Below are positions 53,929 to 63,421 of a stretch of 64,000 nt of DNA, piece after piece. Origin of the DNA: Staphylococcus cohnii subsp. cohnii (GTDB lineage Bacteria; Bacillota; Bacilli; Staphylococcales; Staphylococcaceae). Every line of letters begins with the position of its first letter. The stretch's first letter is position 1. Where the stretch lies: contig NZ_PPQC01000046.1 of assembly GCF_002902365.1 (NCBI RefSeq), positions 204,926 to 268,925 on the forward strand. Direction: 5' to 3'. The position numbers and the translations under genes are program-made. The notes under the pieces are model-generated. The model was not told where the DNA came from. It saw only the letters and a program-made list of their open reading frames with translations, and searched no databases.

Positions 53929-55071
53929 TCAGAAACTTTCTTCTGTTAAAAATGCAGGATCAATATGTGCTTTAGTGATTTGCTCTAAGCGTTGTACGTT
54001 AACGTCACCTTGCTTTGTTTGATTTAACCCATGCCTATGTGCCAATTCATTATTATATTGATTCAATGGATACATTTTAAAATTTTGTTTCTTATTTTTA
54101 TACAACGTAGGTTCCAGCTCATAATGTGTTACCAGTGATTTCCATTTAACCTGATTAATTTTAGTTTGTTTCGGAGACTTTTCAATATTGAACGTTAAAT
54201 TGCCTCCCAATACATTGTTTTCATCACCTGTTGCTTGACCATTCAAAAAATTCCCCAGGGAATAACCCACTAGTGTTTTATGATTGTCTTTACCTTCAAC
54301 CCACTTCACAGGTTGAATGACATGGGGATGTGTCCCAATCACTACATCTACCCCAGCATCCGCAAACACTTTCGCGAATTTCTTTTGTGTTTTATTTGGG
54401 TTATGTTTACCTTCATTACCCCAATGCGCTGAAACGATGACAACATCACTTTGTTTTTTAGCCTTAGCCACATCATTTTTAATTTGTTTTTCATCAAAAT
54501 AATTAATGTAATATGGTTTATAAGATTGAATATCATTCGTGCCATATGTATAACTCAATAAAGCTATATTAATATCGTTTTTATTCATGATTTGGATTTC
54601 ATCTCTATTGTTTTGCGAATTGTATGTCCCAAAATATTCAATATCATCGAATTGCTTCCATAGTGCAATTTCATTCATAAGTCCGCTCGTCCCTTGATCT
54701 AATGCATGATTATTAGCACCGTTCACTAAATTGAACCCTGTATTCGATAAATCTTTTGCTAAAGCTTCTGGTGTATTAAATCGCTTAAATCCAGACAAAC
54801 CTTTACTATCTCCACCAATGGGAGATTCTTGATTTATATAAGCTATATCTGAAGCTTCAATATCTTTTTTTAAATGACGATACATTGGTTTAAAATCAAA
54901 ATTTCCATTGTGCACCGAAGCATCATTATATACTACTGGATGAATTAAGTTATCTCCCACTGCATAAAATGAAACATTATGGTTCAAATGCTTAATATTT
55001 AATAAACAGCAGGCACTACCTACGATAAAACATAAAAACAATAAAGGAAGTAAAATTTTATATCTCAACAC
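53929..55071 (-). CDS. CapA-family metallophosphatase-like protein
   Basis: A 380-residue protein with an N-terminal membrane anchor (KILLPLLFLCFIVGSACCLL). The metallophosphatase-like domain reads VSFYAVGDNLIHPVVYNDAS at its start. Further motifs are YINQESPIGGDSKGLSGFKR, LVNGANNHALDQGTSGLMNE, SAHWGNEGKHNP and VVIGTHPHVIQPVKWVEG. CapA (PgsA) proteins take part in poly-gamma-glutamate synthesis or export, but capB, capC and capD are absent here. The role in this organism is therefore uncertain. GTG is the probable start, with GGGGG upstream. Stands alone. Confidence 0.82.
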   Translation of the reverse strand: MLRYKILLPLLFLCFIVGSACCLLNIKHLNHNVSFYAVGDNLIHPVVYNDASVHNGNFDFKPMYRHLKKDIEASDIAYINQESPIGGDSKGLSGFKRFNTPEALAKDLSNTGFNLVNGANNHALDQGTSGLMNEIALWKQFDDIEYFGTYNSQNNRDEIQIMNKNDINIALLSYTYGTNDIQSYKPYYINYFDEKQIKNDVAKAKKQSDVVIVSAHWGNEGKHNPNKTQKKFAKVFADAGVDVVIGTHPHVIQPVKWVEGKDNHKTLVGYSLGNFLNGQATGDENNVLGGNLTFNIEKSPKQTKINQVKWKSLVTHYELEPTLYKNKKQNFKMYPLNQYNNELAHRHGLNQTKQGDVNVQRLEQITKAHIDPAFLTEESF

Positions 55072-55448
55072 CTATACCCCCTTTCATACAATATAAATTG
55101 TTGAAATATTTTTAGAATTATAAATTCAATCGTTTCATACCTTTATAAACTATTTATATCATAACAAACTTTAAATAATTAAGCTTTTATTACATATATT
55201 CAAATGAATTTAATGTTTTTTGTGTAGTAAGTACGTTTTAAAAAAGCACGCAAACCCTAGTTGGACTCGCGCGCTTTTTTTGAGTATCAAATTTTACGTA
55301 TAAACTCTTTTTGTTTTTATTAACTTATAATTTTTGTCCTTTTAAAAATGCAAATTCATATTTAGGTCAATATTACACCTCAATAATAATCTATTTACTA
55401 TTGAAATTATTACTAATAATTAGACGAATTTTATCAAAATTATAATTT
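55072..55448. other. Intergenic region with the nitroreductase terminator
   Basis: AT-rich, no gene. AAAAAAGCACGC (from 55240) pairs with GCGCGCTTTTTT (to 55281). It ends the minus-strand nitroreductase transcript. Confidence 0.6.
55240..55281 (-). terminator. Terminator of the nitroreductase gene
   Basis: Stem of AAAAAAGC.CGC type around a 20-base loop; T-run on the minus strand. Confidence 0.8.
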
Positions 55449-56075
55449 TTAAACATATTTTGTAACAGTTTCTGCTGACAATCTGTATGATTCATGTCCA
55501 GGATTTTTAGCCTTTCCAATTGCAACAATCATTACTGGTTCAAAACGTTCTGGATCTAAATCGAATGCTTCAGCAATTTGATCTTTTTCAAAACCACCAA
55601 TTGGATTTGTGTCATAACCATAAGATCTAGCAACGAGCATAAATTGCATTGCTGCTAAACTACTATCAATTTTAATAATATCATTCATTTCTGAACGATT
55701 TAAACTTTTATATAAGGGCAATATTTTGCCTAACATTTCAACTTTTACTTCTTCAGGCATATAACCATTTAAAACTGCATTATGATAAATATCTTCTCCA
55801 TATTCATAATTTTGCATGTCGCCAAATATAATAACCATAGCTGCGGATGTATCGTTTTGGCGTGTATTAAAACGAACAAGTGGTTTCAATTTTTCTTTCC
55901 CTGCTTCACTTTCAACCACTAAAAATCTCCACGGTTGCATATTCACAGATGATGGCGCTTTGGTTGCCTTTTGTATCATCTCATCCATTTCTGATCTAGG
56001 AATTTTAACTTGCTCATCAAACACTTTCACAGATTTTCTATTTAATACAACATCTTCAAAATCATTATTTTTCAT
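55449..56075 (-). CDS. NAD(P)H nitroreductase family protein
   Basis: A 208-residue FMN-dependent oxidoreductase. FMN/substrate motifs are NRKSVKVFDEQVKIPRSEMD, KAPSSVNMQPWRFLVVE and GYDTNPIGGFEKDQIAEAFD. The family reduces nitroaromatics, quinones or enones; related MhqN-type enzymes are induced by quinones. Start ATG 56075 follows AAGGAG. Single-gene transcript with its own terminator. Confidence 0.87.
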   Translation of the reverse strand: MKNNDFEDVVLNRKSVKVFDEQVKIPRSEMDEMIQKATKAPSSVNMQPWRFLVVESEAGKEKLKPLVRFNTRQNDTSAAMVIIFGDMQNYEYGEDIYHNAVLNGYMPEEVKVEMLGKILPLYKSLNRSEMNDIIKIDSSLAAMQFMLVARSYGYDTNPIGGFEKDQIAEAFDLDPERFEPVMIVAIGKAKNPGHESYRLSAETVTKYV

Positions 56076-56470
56076 TTCAAAATTCTCCTTAGTCTTTTTT
56101 TACAAAATCAAATTATACGCAATTTGTTATATTTTACAAATCATCTGTTTAAAATTTTAATGATTTTTAAAGTTTGAGAACAACATTACTTCGACCCATG
56201 AATTTCCTATAATGAAGTTTTTGATTTATCAAAACAATGAATAAACTAAGAAAAATATTTTTTCTCAATAAGTCATATATAGTATAATTAAGATTAAACA
56301 ATAGTTGATGTTTTGAATATATATTTATATTATAGTAAAATTAAAATAATCCGTTTTAACTCCAAACGGTGAAATTGCTTTTTAAAAAAACACCCTATTA
56401 TTTTGAACATTAGCAGACGATGTGTGCTATTCAAATAATAAATAGAGTTAATGGAGAAAGAGGTAAAATA
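56076..56470. other. Upstream region of the teichoic-acid polymerase
   Basis: About 395 AT-rich bases. The short inverted repeat CCGTTT...AAACGG at 56352-56370 is the only structure I see. It holds the promoter of the 56471 gene. Confidence 0.4.
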
Positions 56471-58627
56471 ATGAAATCTGTATCTGTTATTGTAACTTAT
56501 TATAACTCAGAAGATTATATTGAAAAATGCTTAAACAGCTTAAAAAATCAAAGATTCCAAGATTTTGAATTAATATTAGTTAACGATGGTTCAACTGATA
56601 ATTCAAAACATATTGCGACTGAAACAATCAAAGATTGGAACATCTCAATTAAAGAAATTGATTTAACTCAAAACTTTGGACATGCTTACGCAAGAAACAC
56701 CGCACTAGAAGCAGTAACATCACCTTATTTTATATTTATAGATTCTGATGATTATCTTGCATCTTACGCGCTCGCTTTTTATATGAAACATTTAAATCAA
56801 TACGATGCTTTAATTGCACCTATTCATTCTTTCACTTTAGATGTGCCACAATACGTTGACCAAAATTTAGTGAAAGTGCAATATTTAAACACTAAAACAA
56901 AATCAAATCAGTTTCTGCGTAAACATTCTGTTTGTAACATTGTTTTTAAAACAGCTATCATGCGTGGACATAATATTAAATTCAATGAAGATTTAGATAT
57001 CTTTATCGATTGGTCTTTCGTCTTAGAATTTATTAAATATTCTAATGGTTTTGTAAGAATCAGTAGATTCCCTTTCTATATTAAAGGAGAAATCTATGAT
57101 CCTTTTGAAAAACCGACTTTATCAACTCAAGATTTCAATATTATTTTTAATGACTATGTATATAGCTTTTCCGACGCTGTAAAACGTGCGCCTTTAAAAG
57201 AAAATAAAAAATTCATAAAAACTAAAATGAAGAATTTATATAGAGATTCTTTTGAACCGTCATTAAGAAAAACACCAGAAAGATATGAATCAAATAGCGA
57301 ACTTTTACCAAAAGTCACTAGACAGTTAATGACTACAATATTCAAGAGTGAAAAACCATTATTTATTTTAGAATCATTAATGCTTATGTTTAATAAGAAA
57401 ACACCAGCATTTAAAGTTAACAGATTTAGAAAGCGTGCTCGCTTAGCCAAAAATGTTGTTTTACGTCGAAAAAATAAAAACCGTTCATTATATCAACTTA
57501 CAGATAATGAAAACAAAGTTAAGCCGAACACAATCATTTTCGAAGCTTTTGGTGGTAAAAATTATAGTGACAGTCCAAAGTATATCTATGAATATATGAT
57601 GAAATACCATCCAAACTATGAATTTATTTGGGTATTCAGAAAACCTGATCAAGTATATTTACCAGGACCTGCTAAAAAAGTTAAAAAAGGTTCACAAGCA
57701 TACTATGAAGCATATGCTAGCGCGAAATACTGGGTAACAAATGCGAGACTACCTTTATACTTGAATAAAAAAGCTAACCAAGTTTATATTCAAACTTGGC
57801 ATGGAACACCTTTAAAACGTTTAGCAAATGATATGAAAGTCATCCGTATGCCTGGAACAACAACTGATAACTATAAACGTAATTTCAAGGAAGAAACAAG
57901 CAGATGGGATTATCTTATCTCTCCAAACGCTTATTCATCTAAGAAATTTGAAACAGCTTTTTGGATGCCGCCAGAAAAAATACTTGAAATTGGTTATCCT
58001 AGAAATGATGTCTTAGTTAATCGTGCAAATGATCAAGCTTACATTCAAGAAATTAAAGAAAACTTAAACTTGCCTGAAGACAAAAAAGTAATTATGTACG
58101 CACCAACTTGGCGTGATGATGAATTTGTCAAAAAAGGAAAATATTTATTCGACTTAAAAATCGATTTAAATAACTTGCAAGAAAAAATTGGTGATGACTA
58201 TGTTATTCTATTAAGAATGCATTACCTTATCGCTAACGCATTAGATTTAAGAGGTTATGAAGATTTTGCAATTGATGTATCAAATTATAGTGATATCTCA
58301 GAATTATATCTTATTTCTGACTGTTTAATCACAGATTATTCTTCAGTAATGTTTGATTATGGTGTGCTAAAAAGACCTCAAATCTTCTTTGCTTATGACC
58401 TAGATAAATATGCCAAGGATTTAAGAGGCTTCTATTTAGATTATCACAAAGATTTACCGGGACCTATTTATCAAGATGCATATAAACTAGCAGAGGACCT
58501 ACAACACTTAGATCAAATTGAAAATGACTATAAAGCTGAAATCAATAAGTTTTATAACGATTTTTGTTCAATTGAAAATGGTAATGCTTCTAAAGCAATC
58601 GCTGATTTAATTACTAAAAACCAATAA
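56471..58627 (+). CDS. Bifunctional glycosyltransferase / CDP-glycerol glycerophosphotransferase
   Basis: A 718-residue enzyme of the cytoplasmic membrane face. Residues 1-230 form a GT-A family 2 glycosyltransferase (SVIVTYYNSEDYIEKCLNSL, FELILVNDGSTDNS, FIDSDDYL with the DxD-like metal site). The C-terminal part (about 330-715) is a CDP-glycerol:poly(glycerophosphate) transferase with TWHGTPLKRLANDM, MYAPTWRDDEF and CLITDYSSVMFDYGVLKRPQ. Such fused proteins build poly(glycerol-phosphate) wall polymers decorated with sugar. No other wall-teichoic gene is adjacent. ATG 56471 is used because AGAAAGAGG lies upstream; the earlier in-frame ATG has no ribosome site. Confidence 0.9.
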   Translation: MKSVSVIVTYYNSEDYIEKCLNSLKNQRFQDFELILVNDGSTDNSKHIATETIKDWNISIKEIDLTQNFGHAYARNTALEAVTSPYFIFIDSDDYLASYALAFYMKHLNQYDALIAPIHSFTLDVPQYVDQNLVKVQYLNTKTKSNQFLRKHSVCNIVFKTAIMRGHNIKFNEDLDIFIDWSFVLEFIKYSNGFVRISRFPFYIKGEIYDPFEKPTLSTQDFNIIFNDYVYSFSDAVKRAPLKENKKFIKTKMKNLYRDSFEPSLRKTPERYESNSELLPKVTRQLMTTIFKSEKPLFILESLMLMFNKKTPAFKVNRFRKRARLAKNVVLRRKNKNRSLYQLTDNENKVKPNTIIFEAFGGKNYSDSPKYIYEYMMKYHPNYEFIWVFRKPDQVYLPGPAKKVKKGSQAYYEAYASAKYWVTNARLPLYLNKKANQVYIQTWHGTPLKRLANDMKVIRMPGTTTDNYKRNFKEETSRWDYLISPNAYSSKKFETAFWMPPEKILEIGYPRNDVLVNRANDQAYIQEIKENLNLPEDKKVIMYAPTWRDDEFVKKGKYLFDLKIDLNNLQEKIGDDYVILLRMHYLIANALDLRGYEDFAIDVSNYSDISELYLISDCLITDYSSVMFDYGVLKRPQIFFAYDLDKYAKDLRGFYLDYHKDLPGPIYQDAYKLAEDLQHLDQIENDYKAEINKFYNDFCSIENGNASKAIADLITKNQ

Positions 58628-58675
58628 ATATTGTATGATGCAAAGGGCATGGATATACATGCTTATGCTCAAAAT

Positions 58676-58711
58676 AAGAGGGCAAATCCTTAACAATGGA
58701 TTTGTCCTCTT
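58676..58711 (+). terminator. Terminator after the teichoic-acid polymerase
   Basis: AAGAGGGCAAATCC (58676-58689) pairs with GGATTTGTCCTCTT (58698-58711), with GU/mismatch near the loop. Confidence 0.7.
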
Positions 58712-58731
58712 TATATTGTTTAAAATCTTCT

Positions 58732-58825
58732 GATTTTGATCGTGCATGCTTGCCTAGGGATATGGCTCGAGCCTGTAGTCTCTCACTCATATCATTTCCC
58801 CGGGCGTCAGCACGATTGCAAAATC
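58732..58825. repeat. Palindromic dispersed repeat, copy 1
   Basis: A 94-base element. Ends are GATTTTG and CAAAATC, and inner arms CGTGC/GCACG also pair, so the whole element can fold. It contains GGCTCGAGCC (a 10-bp palindrome), TGTAGTCTCTCACTCAT and CCCCGGGCGTCAGCAC, and is GC-richer than its surroundings. A minus-strand open frame over it (58614-58856) is probably an artefact. Similar elements appear, from memory, in many staphylococcal intergenic regions. Confidence 0.8.
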
Positions 58826-58986
58826 GTTTGGAATATTTATCAAGATACAAAAGCAAAGGCTCATTTGAAGCAATTCATTCCCTCTAATATATTGATGAAG
58901 TGCTTATTTTATAAAATTAATAACATGAATCAGCCTGAAATCATAAGTAATAAAGAATTGGAACTTTTGATATAAGAATCATATGC

Positions 58987-59077
58987 GATTTTGACCGTGC
59001 ATGCTTGCCTGGGATATGGCTCGAGCCTGTAGTCTCTCACTCATACTATCCCCAGGGCGTCAGCACAATGCAAAATC
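58987..59077. repeat. Palindromic dispersed repeat, copy 2
   Basis: A 91-base near-copy of 58732-58825 in the same orientation, 161 bases away. Differences are a few substitutions and small indels near TCATACTATCCCCAGG. The terminal GATTTTG/CAAAATC and GGCTCGAGCC are kept. 58826-58986 and 59078-59199 hold no gene. Confidence 0.8.
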
Positions 59078-59199
59078 ACTTTAACTGATACGCTAAAGTA
59101 TCAAGTAAACATATTTTCGTCTAAACGCATTAAACTTCATAATTTAAAGAGGCTGCACTTTACAGCAGTTACTCTCAATTCAACACATTAAATATAAAC

Positions 59200-59234
59200 A
59201 TCCCTCTCTCATTCACAATGAATGAAAAAGGGAT
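59200..59234 (-). terminator. Terminator after betA
   Basis: ATCCCT pairs with AGGGAT, and CATTC with GAATG inside, 29 bases past the betA stop on the minus strand. Moderate quality. Confidence 0.5.
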
Positions 59235-59262
59235 TGTGCTATATAATGTCATAACGTATAAA

Positions 59263-60945
59263 TTATTTTACTGTTCCTGCATCTTTATCATGTACACCAT
59301 GACGATAATAATCAATATGTTCAGGTGCTAATGGTTTTTTACCTCTGATTACATCAGCAGCTCTTTCAGCTATCATTAATACTGGAGAATGGATATTACC
59401 ATTTGTCGTACGTGGCATAACTGAAGCATCTACAACACGTAAATTTTCCATACCATGTACTTTAAATGTATCAGGATCAACTACTGACATTTCATCAGAT
59501 TTTGGTCCCATTCTACAACTACAAGATGGATGTAATGCTGTTTCTCCATCACGTTTTACCCATTCGATAATTTCTTCATCTGTTTGAACTTCAGGTCCTG
59601 GTGAAATCTCTCCACCATTGAAGGGATCTAAAGCTTTTTGAGACAAGATATTTCTAGCGACCTTAATTGCTTCTACCCATTCACGTTTATCTTCTTCAGT
59701 AGATAAGTAATTAAAGACAAAATCAGGTTTTTCAAATGGATCTTTAGATTTGATCTTCAAGTGACCACGTGAATTAGAGTACATTGGACCAACATGTACT
59801 TGGTAACCATGTGCTGTTGGCGCTTTAGTACCATCATATCTCACTGCAATTGGCAAGAAGTGGAACATTAGATTTGGATAATCTACTTCATTGTTAGAAC
59901 GAACAAAGCCGCCACCTTCAAAATGATTGGATGCCGCAGCACCTTTACGACCTAATATCCATTGCAAACCAATAAATGGCATCTTCAATTTATTCAAACT
60001 TGGTTGCAATGATACAGGTTGTTTACATGCATGTTGTACATATACTTCTAAATGATCTTCAAAGTTTTCTCCAACACCTGGTAAATGTAAACGAGGTTCG
60101 ATACCTACAGAACGTAAATGTTCTGAATCACCAATACCTGATAATTGTAATAATTGTGGTGAATTAATTGCACCACCTGATAAAATAACTTCTTTAGCAT
60201 TAACTGTATGTTCTTTACCATTTTTCTTGAATGTAACACCAGTTACTTTATTTCCATCAAAATTTAATTTAGTAACAAAAGCACGTGTTTGTACGTCTAA
60301 ATTTTTACGTTTCATAGCTGGATGTAAATAAGCTCTTGAAGCTGAAACACGACGACCATTATGAACTTGGCTATCAAAAGGACCAAATCCTTCTTGTCTG
60401 AAACCATTAACATCTGGTGTTTTATTATAGCCCGCTTCTACACCTGCATTGAAAAATGCTTGGAATAGTGGATTTGTTGCTGGACCTCTTCTTAACTTAA
60501 TTGGACCATGATGGCCACGGTATGGATCATCTTTACTTGAACCAAATGTTGTTTCTAAACGCTTAAAGTATGGTAAACAATGTGCAAAGTCCCAATTCTC
60601 CATGCCTTCAGGTTTTGCCCATTTTTCATAGTCCATTGGGTTACCTCTTTGATAAATCATGCCGTTAATAGAACTTGAACCGCCAAGCACTTTACCACGG
60701 GCATGACCTACTTTTCTACCATCCATATGTGGTTCTTCATTAGTTTCATAAATCCAATCATATAGCTTATTGCCTGCTGGATACATTAAAGCAGCTGGCA
60801 TTTGGATTAATAAATCCCAAGGATAATCGCTGCGTCCTGCTTCAAGTACAAGTACATTATTAGATACATCTTCACTAATTCTCGCACCTAATACTGATCC
60901 GGCACTGCCGCCTCCAATAATAATATAATCATACGCTTCTCTCAT
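59263..60945 (-). CDS. betA: Choline dehydrogenase
   Basis: A 560-residue FAD-dependent GMC oxidoreductase that oxidises choline to betaine aldehyde (and on to betaine). The ADP-binding motif [18 protein letters not shown] and [20 protein letters not shown] are at the N-terminus. The C-terminal active site has [16 protein letters not shown] and [20 protein letters not shown]. It lies 59 bases after betB on the same strand and ends at a terminator. Product glycine betaine protects cells from osmotic stress. Start ATG 60945 follows AGGAGG. Confidence 0.94.
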   Translation of the reverse strand: MREAYDYIIIGGGSAGSVLGARISEDVSNNVLVLEAGRSDYPWDLLIQMPAALMYPAGNKLYDWIYETNEEPHMDGRKVGHARGKVLGGSSSINGMIYQRGNPMDYEKWAKPEGMENWDFAHCLPYFKRLETTFGSSKDDPYRGHHGPIKLRRGPATNPLFQAFFNAGVEAGYNKTPDVNGFRQEGFGPFDSQVHNGRRVSASRAYLHPAMKRKNLDVQTRAFVTKLNFDGNKVTGVTFKKNGKEHTVNAKEVILSGGAINSPQLLQLSGIGDSEHLRSVGIEPRLHLPGVGENFEDHLEVYVQHACKQPVSLQPSLNKLKMPFIGLQWILGRKGAAASNHFEGGGFVRSNNEVDYPNLMFHFLPIAVRYDGTKAPTAHGYQVHVGPMYSNSRGHLKIKSKDPFEKPDFVFNYLSTEEDKREWVEAIKVARNILSQKALDPFNGGEISPGPEVQTDEEIIEWVKRDGETALHPSCSCRMGPKSDEMSVVDPDTFKVHGMENLRVVDASVMPRTTNGNIHSPVLMIAERAADVIRGKKPLAPEHIDYYRHGVHDKDAGTVK

Positions 60946-61004
60946 TTTTATATAGCCTCCTGATATATATTTCTAAGATTCATAGTTAATTTTAGTGATT
61001 AACG

Positions 61005-62498
61005 TTACGCTTTACCGAACCAATTCACAGGCTCTGGATTTGTGTTACGAAGGATATGTTTCTCAACTTGATACTCTGCTAGACCTTCTTTTCCAAGTTC
61101 TCTACCAATACCTGACTGCTTATATCCGCCCCATGGTGCTTGTGCAAAATATGGATGGAAATCGTTAATCCAAACAGTGCCCATTCTTAATTGATTAACG
61201 ACACGTTCTGCTTTACCAATATCGTTAGTAAATACACCGCCAGCTAGTCCATAAATAGAATCGTTAGCTAGTGTGATTGCCTGTTCTTCTGTATCAAAAC
61301 CTTCGATTGTTACAACAGGGCCAAACACTTCTTCTTGAACGATACGCATTGAAGTATCGCAATCAGTAATCACTGTGGGTTCAAAGAATAAGCCATCTTG
61401 TAAATCTTCACGTTCTGGTCGTTTACCACCTATTGCAATAGTGGCATTTTCTGATTTAGCTACTTCCATGTATTTCTCTATTTTTTCTCTATGTTCTACA
61501 GAGATTACTGGACCCATTTCAGTTTCTGGGTTAAAGCCGTCGCCTAATTTAATATTTTTGATTCTTTCAATTAATGCTTGTTCAAATTGGTTTTTAATTT
61601 TGTTATCTACTAAAATTCTGGCACCAGCTGAACAAACTTGTCCTGCATGGAAAAAGCCACCATTAAGCGCTTGATCAACTGCAAGTTCAAAGTCTGCATC
61701 AGCGAATATAATATTAGGATTTTTACCACCTAATTCTAAAGCAACATTCGTTACATGATCTGCCGCTTGTTTCATAATGTGTTTACCTGTCTGAATACCA
61801 CCTGTAAATGAAACTAAGTCGACATCTTTATGTGATGATAATGGTTCTCCTACTTCAGAACCCTTACCTAATACTAAGTTAATAACACCTTTAGGGAAGC
61901 CAACTTCTTCCATCAATTCAAACACACGGATTGTTGTTAATGGTGTAATTTCACTTGGTTTCATTACTAAAGAACAACCAGTCGCTAATGCTGGCGCAAT
62001 TTTCCAAGATGCTTGAAGTAAAGGATAATTCCAAGGTGTGATTTGTGTTACTACTCCTACTGGTTCTTTAACGACTTTACTTTCTGTATTTGGGATTGGA
62101 GAATCAATAATTTCTCCTCCATCTTTATCTGCTAACCCAGCAAAAAAGTTAAATACATTTGCAATATCGTCCATATCAGCATAAGATTCTTCTAATGTTT
62201 TACCTGTATCTAACGTTTCAAGTTTCGCTAATTCTTCACGATGTGTCTCAATTAAATTAGCTATTGCTCTAACTTTCTTGCCTCTATTTTCACTTGTTTC
62301 ATTAGCCCATGTTCCTTCTTCAAAAGCGCGTCTTGCTGCTAAAATTGCACGTTCACTATCTTCTGCAGTTCCTTCTGCTACTTCAAAAATAACTGCTTGA
62401 TTATATGGATTAATAATCTCTCTCGTTTGCTTATTTGAGCTTTCTACCCATTCTCCATCTATATATTGAAGACGAGATAAATGATCTACAAGTTCCAT
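61005..62498 (-). CDS. betB: Betaine-aldehyde dehydrogenase
   Basis: A 497-residue NAD-dependent aldehyde dehydrogenase for betaine aldehyde to glycine betaine. It contains PWNYPLLQASWKIAPALATG, SFTGGIQTGKHIM, ALELGGKNPNIIFADAD and the catalytic cysteine in FHAGQVCSAGARI. The C-terminus has AQAPWGGYKQSGIGRELG. GGAGG precedes ATG 62498. It is divergent from cudC and probably repressed by its product in the shared intergenic region (62499-62702). In Bacillus and S. xylosus the equivalents are gbsA/cudA. Confidence 0.94.
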   Translation of the reverse strand: MELVDHLSRLQYIDGEWVESSNKQTREIINPYNQAVIFEVAEGTAEDSERAILAARRAFEEGTWANETSENRGKKVRAIANLIETHREELAKLETLDTGKTLEESYADMDDIANVFNFFAGLADKDGGEIIDSPIPNTESKVVKEPVGVVTQITPWNYPLLQASWKIAPALATGCSLVMKPSEITPLTTIRVFELMEEVGFPKGVINLVLGKGSEVGEPLSSHKDVDLVSFTGGIQTGKHIMKQAADHVTNVALELGGKNPNIIFADADFELAVDQALNGGFFHAGQVCSAGARILVDNKIKNQFEQALIERIKNIKLGDGFNPETEMGPVISVEHREKIEKYMEVAKSENATIAIGGKRPEREDLQDGLFFEPTVITDCDTSMRIVQEEVFGPVVTIEGFDTEEQAITLANDSIYGLAGGVFTNDIGKAERVVNQLRMGTVWINDFHPYFAQAPWGGYKQSGIGRELGKEGLAEYQVEKHILRNTNPEPVNWFGKA

Positions 62499-62702
62499 TA
62501 AAATTACCTCCGTTAAGTTTGTTAAATTTTTATTTAACGAATTTTATGAACTTTATGTTATCATAGTAGTTGAAAAAGTGTCAAATGTGTTTAAATATGA
62601 TAGGGGTTTATACATGCATCTTTTGAGTATGGAATGTAAACTATAGGAACTCACTATTTATTTTTCACTTAACTATATATGGACTTGAACGGAGGTGGAC
62701 AA

Positions 62703-63254
62703 TTGGTACATTCGACCAACCCTGATTATCAATTAGAAGAAGCTAAGGATATCGTTATTAATGCCATAGGTGAAACTATGGATCTATACGGCATCAATCG
62801 AAGTGTAGGAAACTTATTTGGAACAATGTTTTTTGAAGACAGTATGACACTTGATGAAATGAGAGAACAGTTACAAATGAGCAAACCCAGCATGAGTGCT
62901 GGCGTTAAAAGACTTCAAGAATTTGATATTGTTAAACAACAATTCACACGTGGAAGTAGAAAACAACATTTTGTCGCCGAAAAGGATTTCTTTAATTTCT
63001 TTAGTAATTTCTTTTCACGCAAATGGCGTCGGGAGATTGTTATTAATTCAGAAGGCGTTCACGATGCAGTAGCTATACTTGATAAGATTATTGATAACAA
63101 CAAAGCAGATGAAGCTACAAAATCGGAAGCAGAGGAAGTTAAACAACAATTACTTGATACTTTGCCTTATTATGAATGGCTAGACAATTTAAGCAATGCA
63201 TTAGAATCCGGTGAAATATTTAAATATTTCCCAATTCCAGAAAAAAAAGACTAA
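62703..63254 (+). CDS. cudC: GbsR-type choline-responsive repressor
   Basis: A 183-residue MarR-like regulator of the GbsR/CudC family, which represses choline-to-betaine genes until choline binds. The winged-helix core is LDEMREQLQMSKPSMSAGVK, then RLQEFDIVKQQF. The C-terminal part has NFFSRKWRREIVINSEGVHD. I choose TTG 62703 because GGAGG stands 7 bases before it; the longer reading from 62679 places that site inside the gene. Divergent from betB and convergent with cudT; it ends at its own terminator. Confidence 0.85.
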   Translation: MVHSTNPDYQLEEAKDIVINAIGETMDLYGINRSVGNLFGTMFFEDSMTLDEMREQLQMSKPSMSAGVKRLQEFDIVKQQFTRGSRKQHFVAEKDFFNFFSNFFSRKWRREIVINSEGVHDAVAILDKIIDNNKADEATKSEAEEVKQQLLDTLPYYEWLDNLSNALESGEIFKYFPIPEKKD

Positions 63255-63255
63255 C

Positions 63256-63288
63256 AAAAAGCTGAGACATAATGAACTGTCTCAGCTT
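63256..63288 (+). terminator. Terminator after cudC, AAGCTGAGACA type
   Basis: AAAAGCTGAGACA pairs with TGTCTCAGCTTT. Same core as those after the nucleoside transporter and lctP. Confidence 0.8.
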
Positions 63289-63369
63289 TAAGTATGTGTT
63301 CATATGTATTGAAACAGGACGAATACCTATACTTTACAAAGTTTGACTAATAGTAATTATTATAAAAAA

Positions 63370-63411
63370 AGCGCAGCAAAATCTTACCGTAAAATAAGAT
63401 TTTGCTGCGCT
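63370..63411. terminator. Terminator at the end of cudT
   Basis: AGCGCAGCAAAATCTTA pairs perfectly with TAAGATTTTGCTGCGCT. Strong and bidirectional with flanking A/T runs. Confidence 0.88.
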
Positions 63412-63421
63412 TGTTACTTTT

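Noticed and set aside
53929..55071. Complete polyglutamate capsule operon
   Set aside because: No capB, capC or capD in the window; only a single CapA-like protein.
58614..58856. 80-codon minus-strand frame (RGNDMSERLQARAISLGKHA-like)
   Set aside because: It lies over the palindromic repeat copy 1 and the teichoic terminator, has no ribosome site, and appears only because the repeat is open in one frame. I treat it as a repeat artefact, although similar frames are annotated in some genomes.
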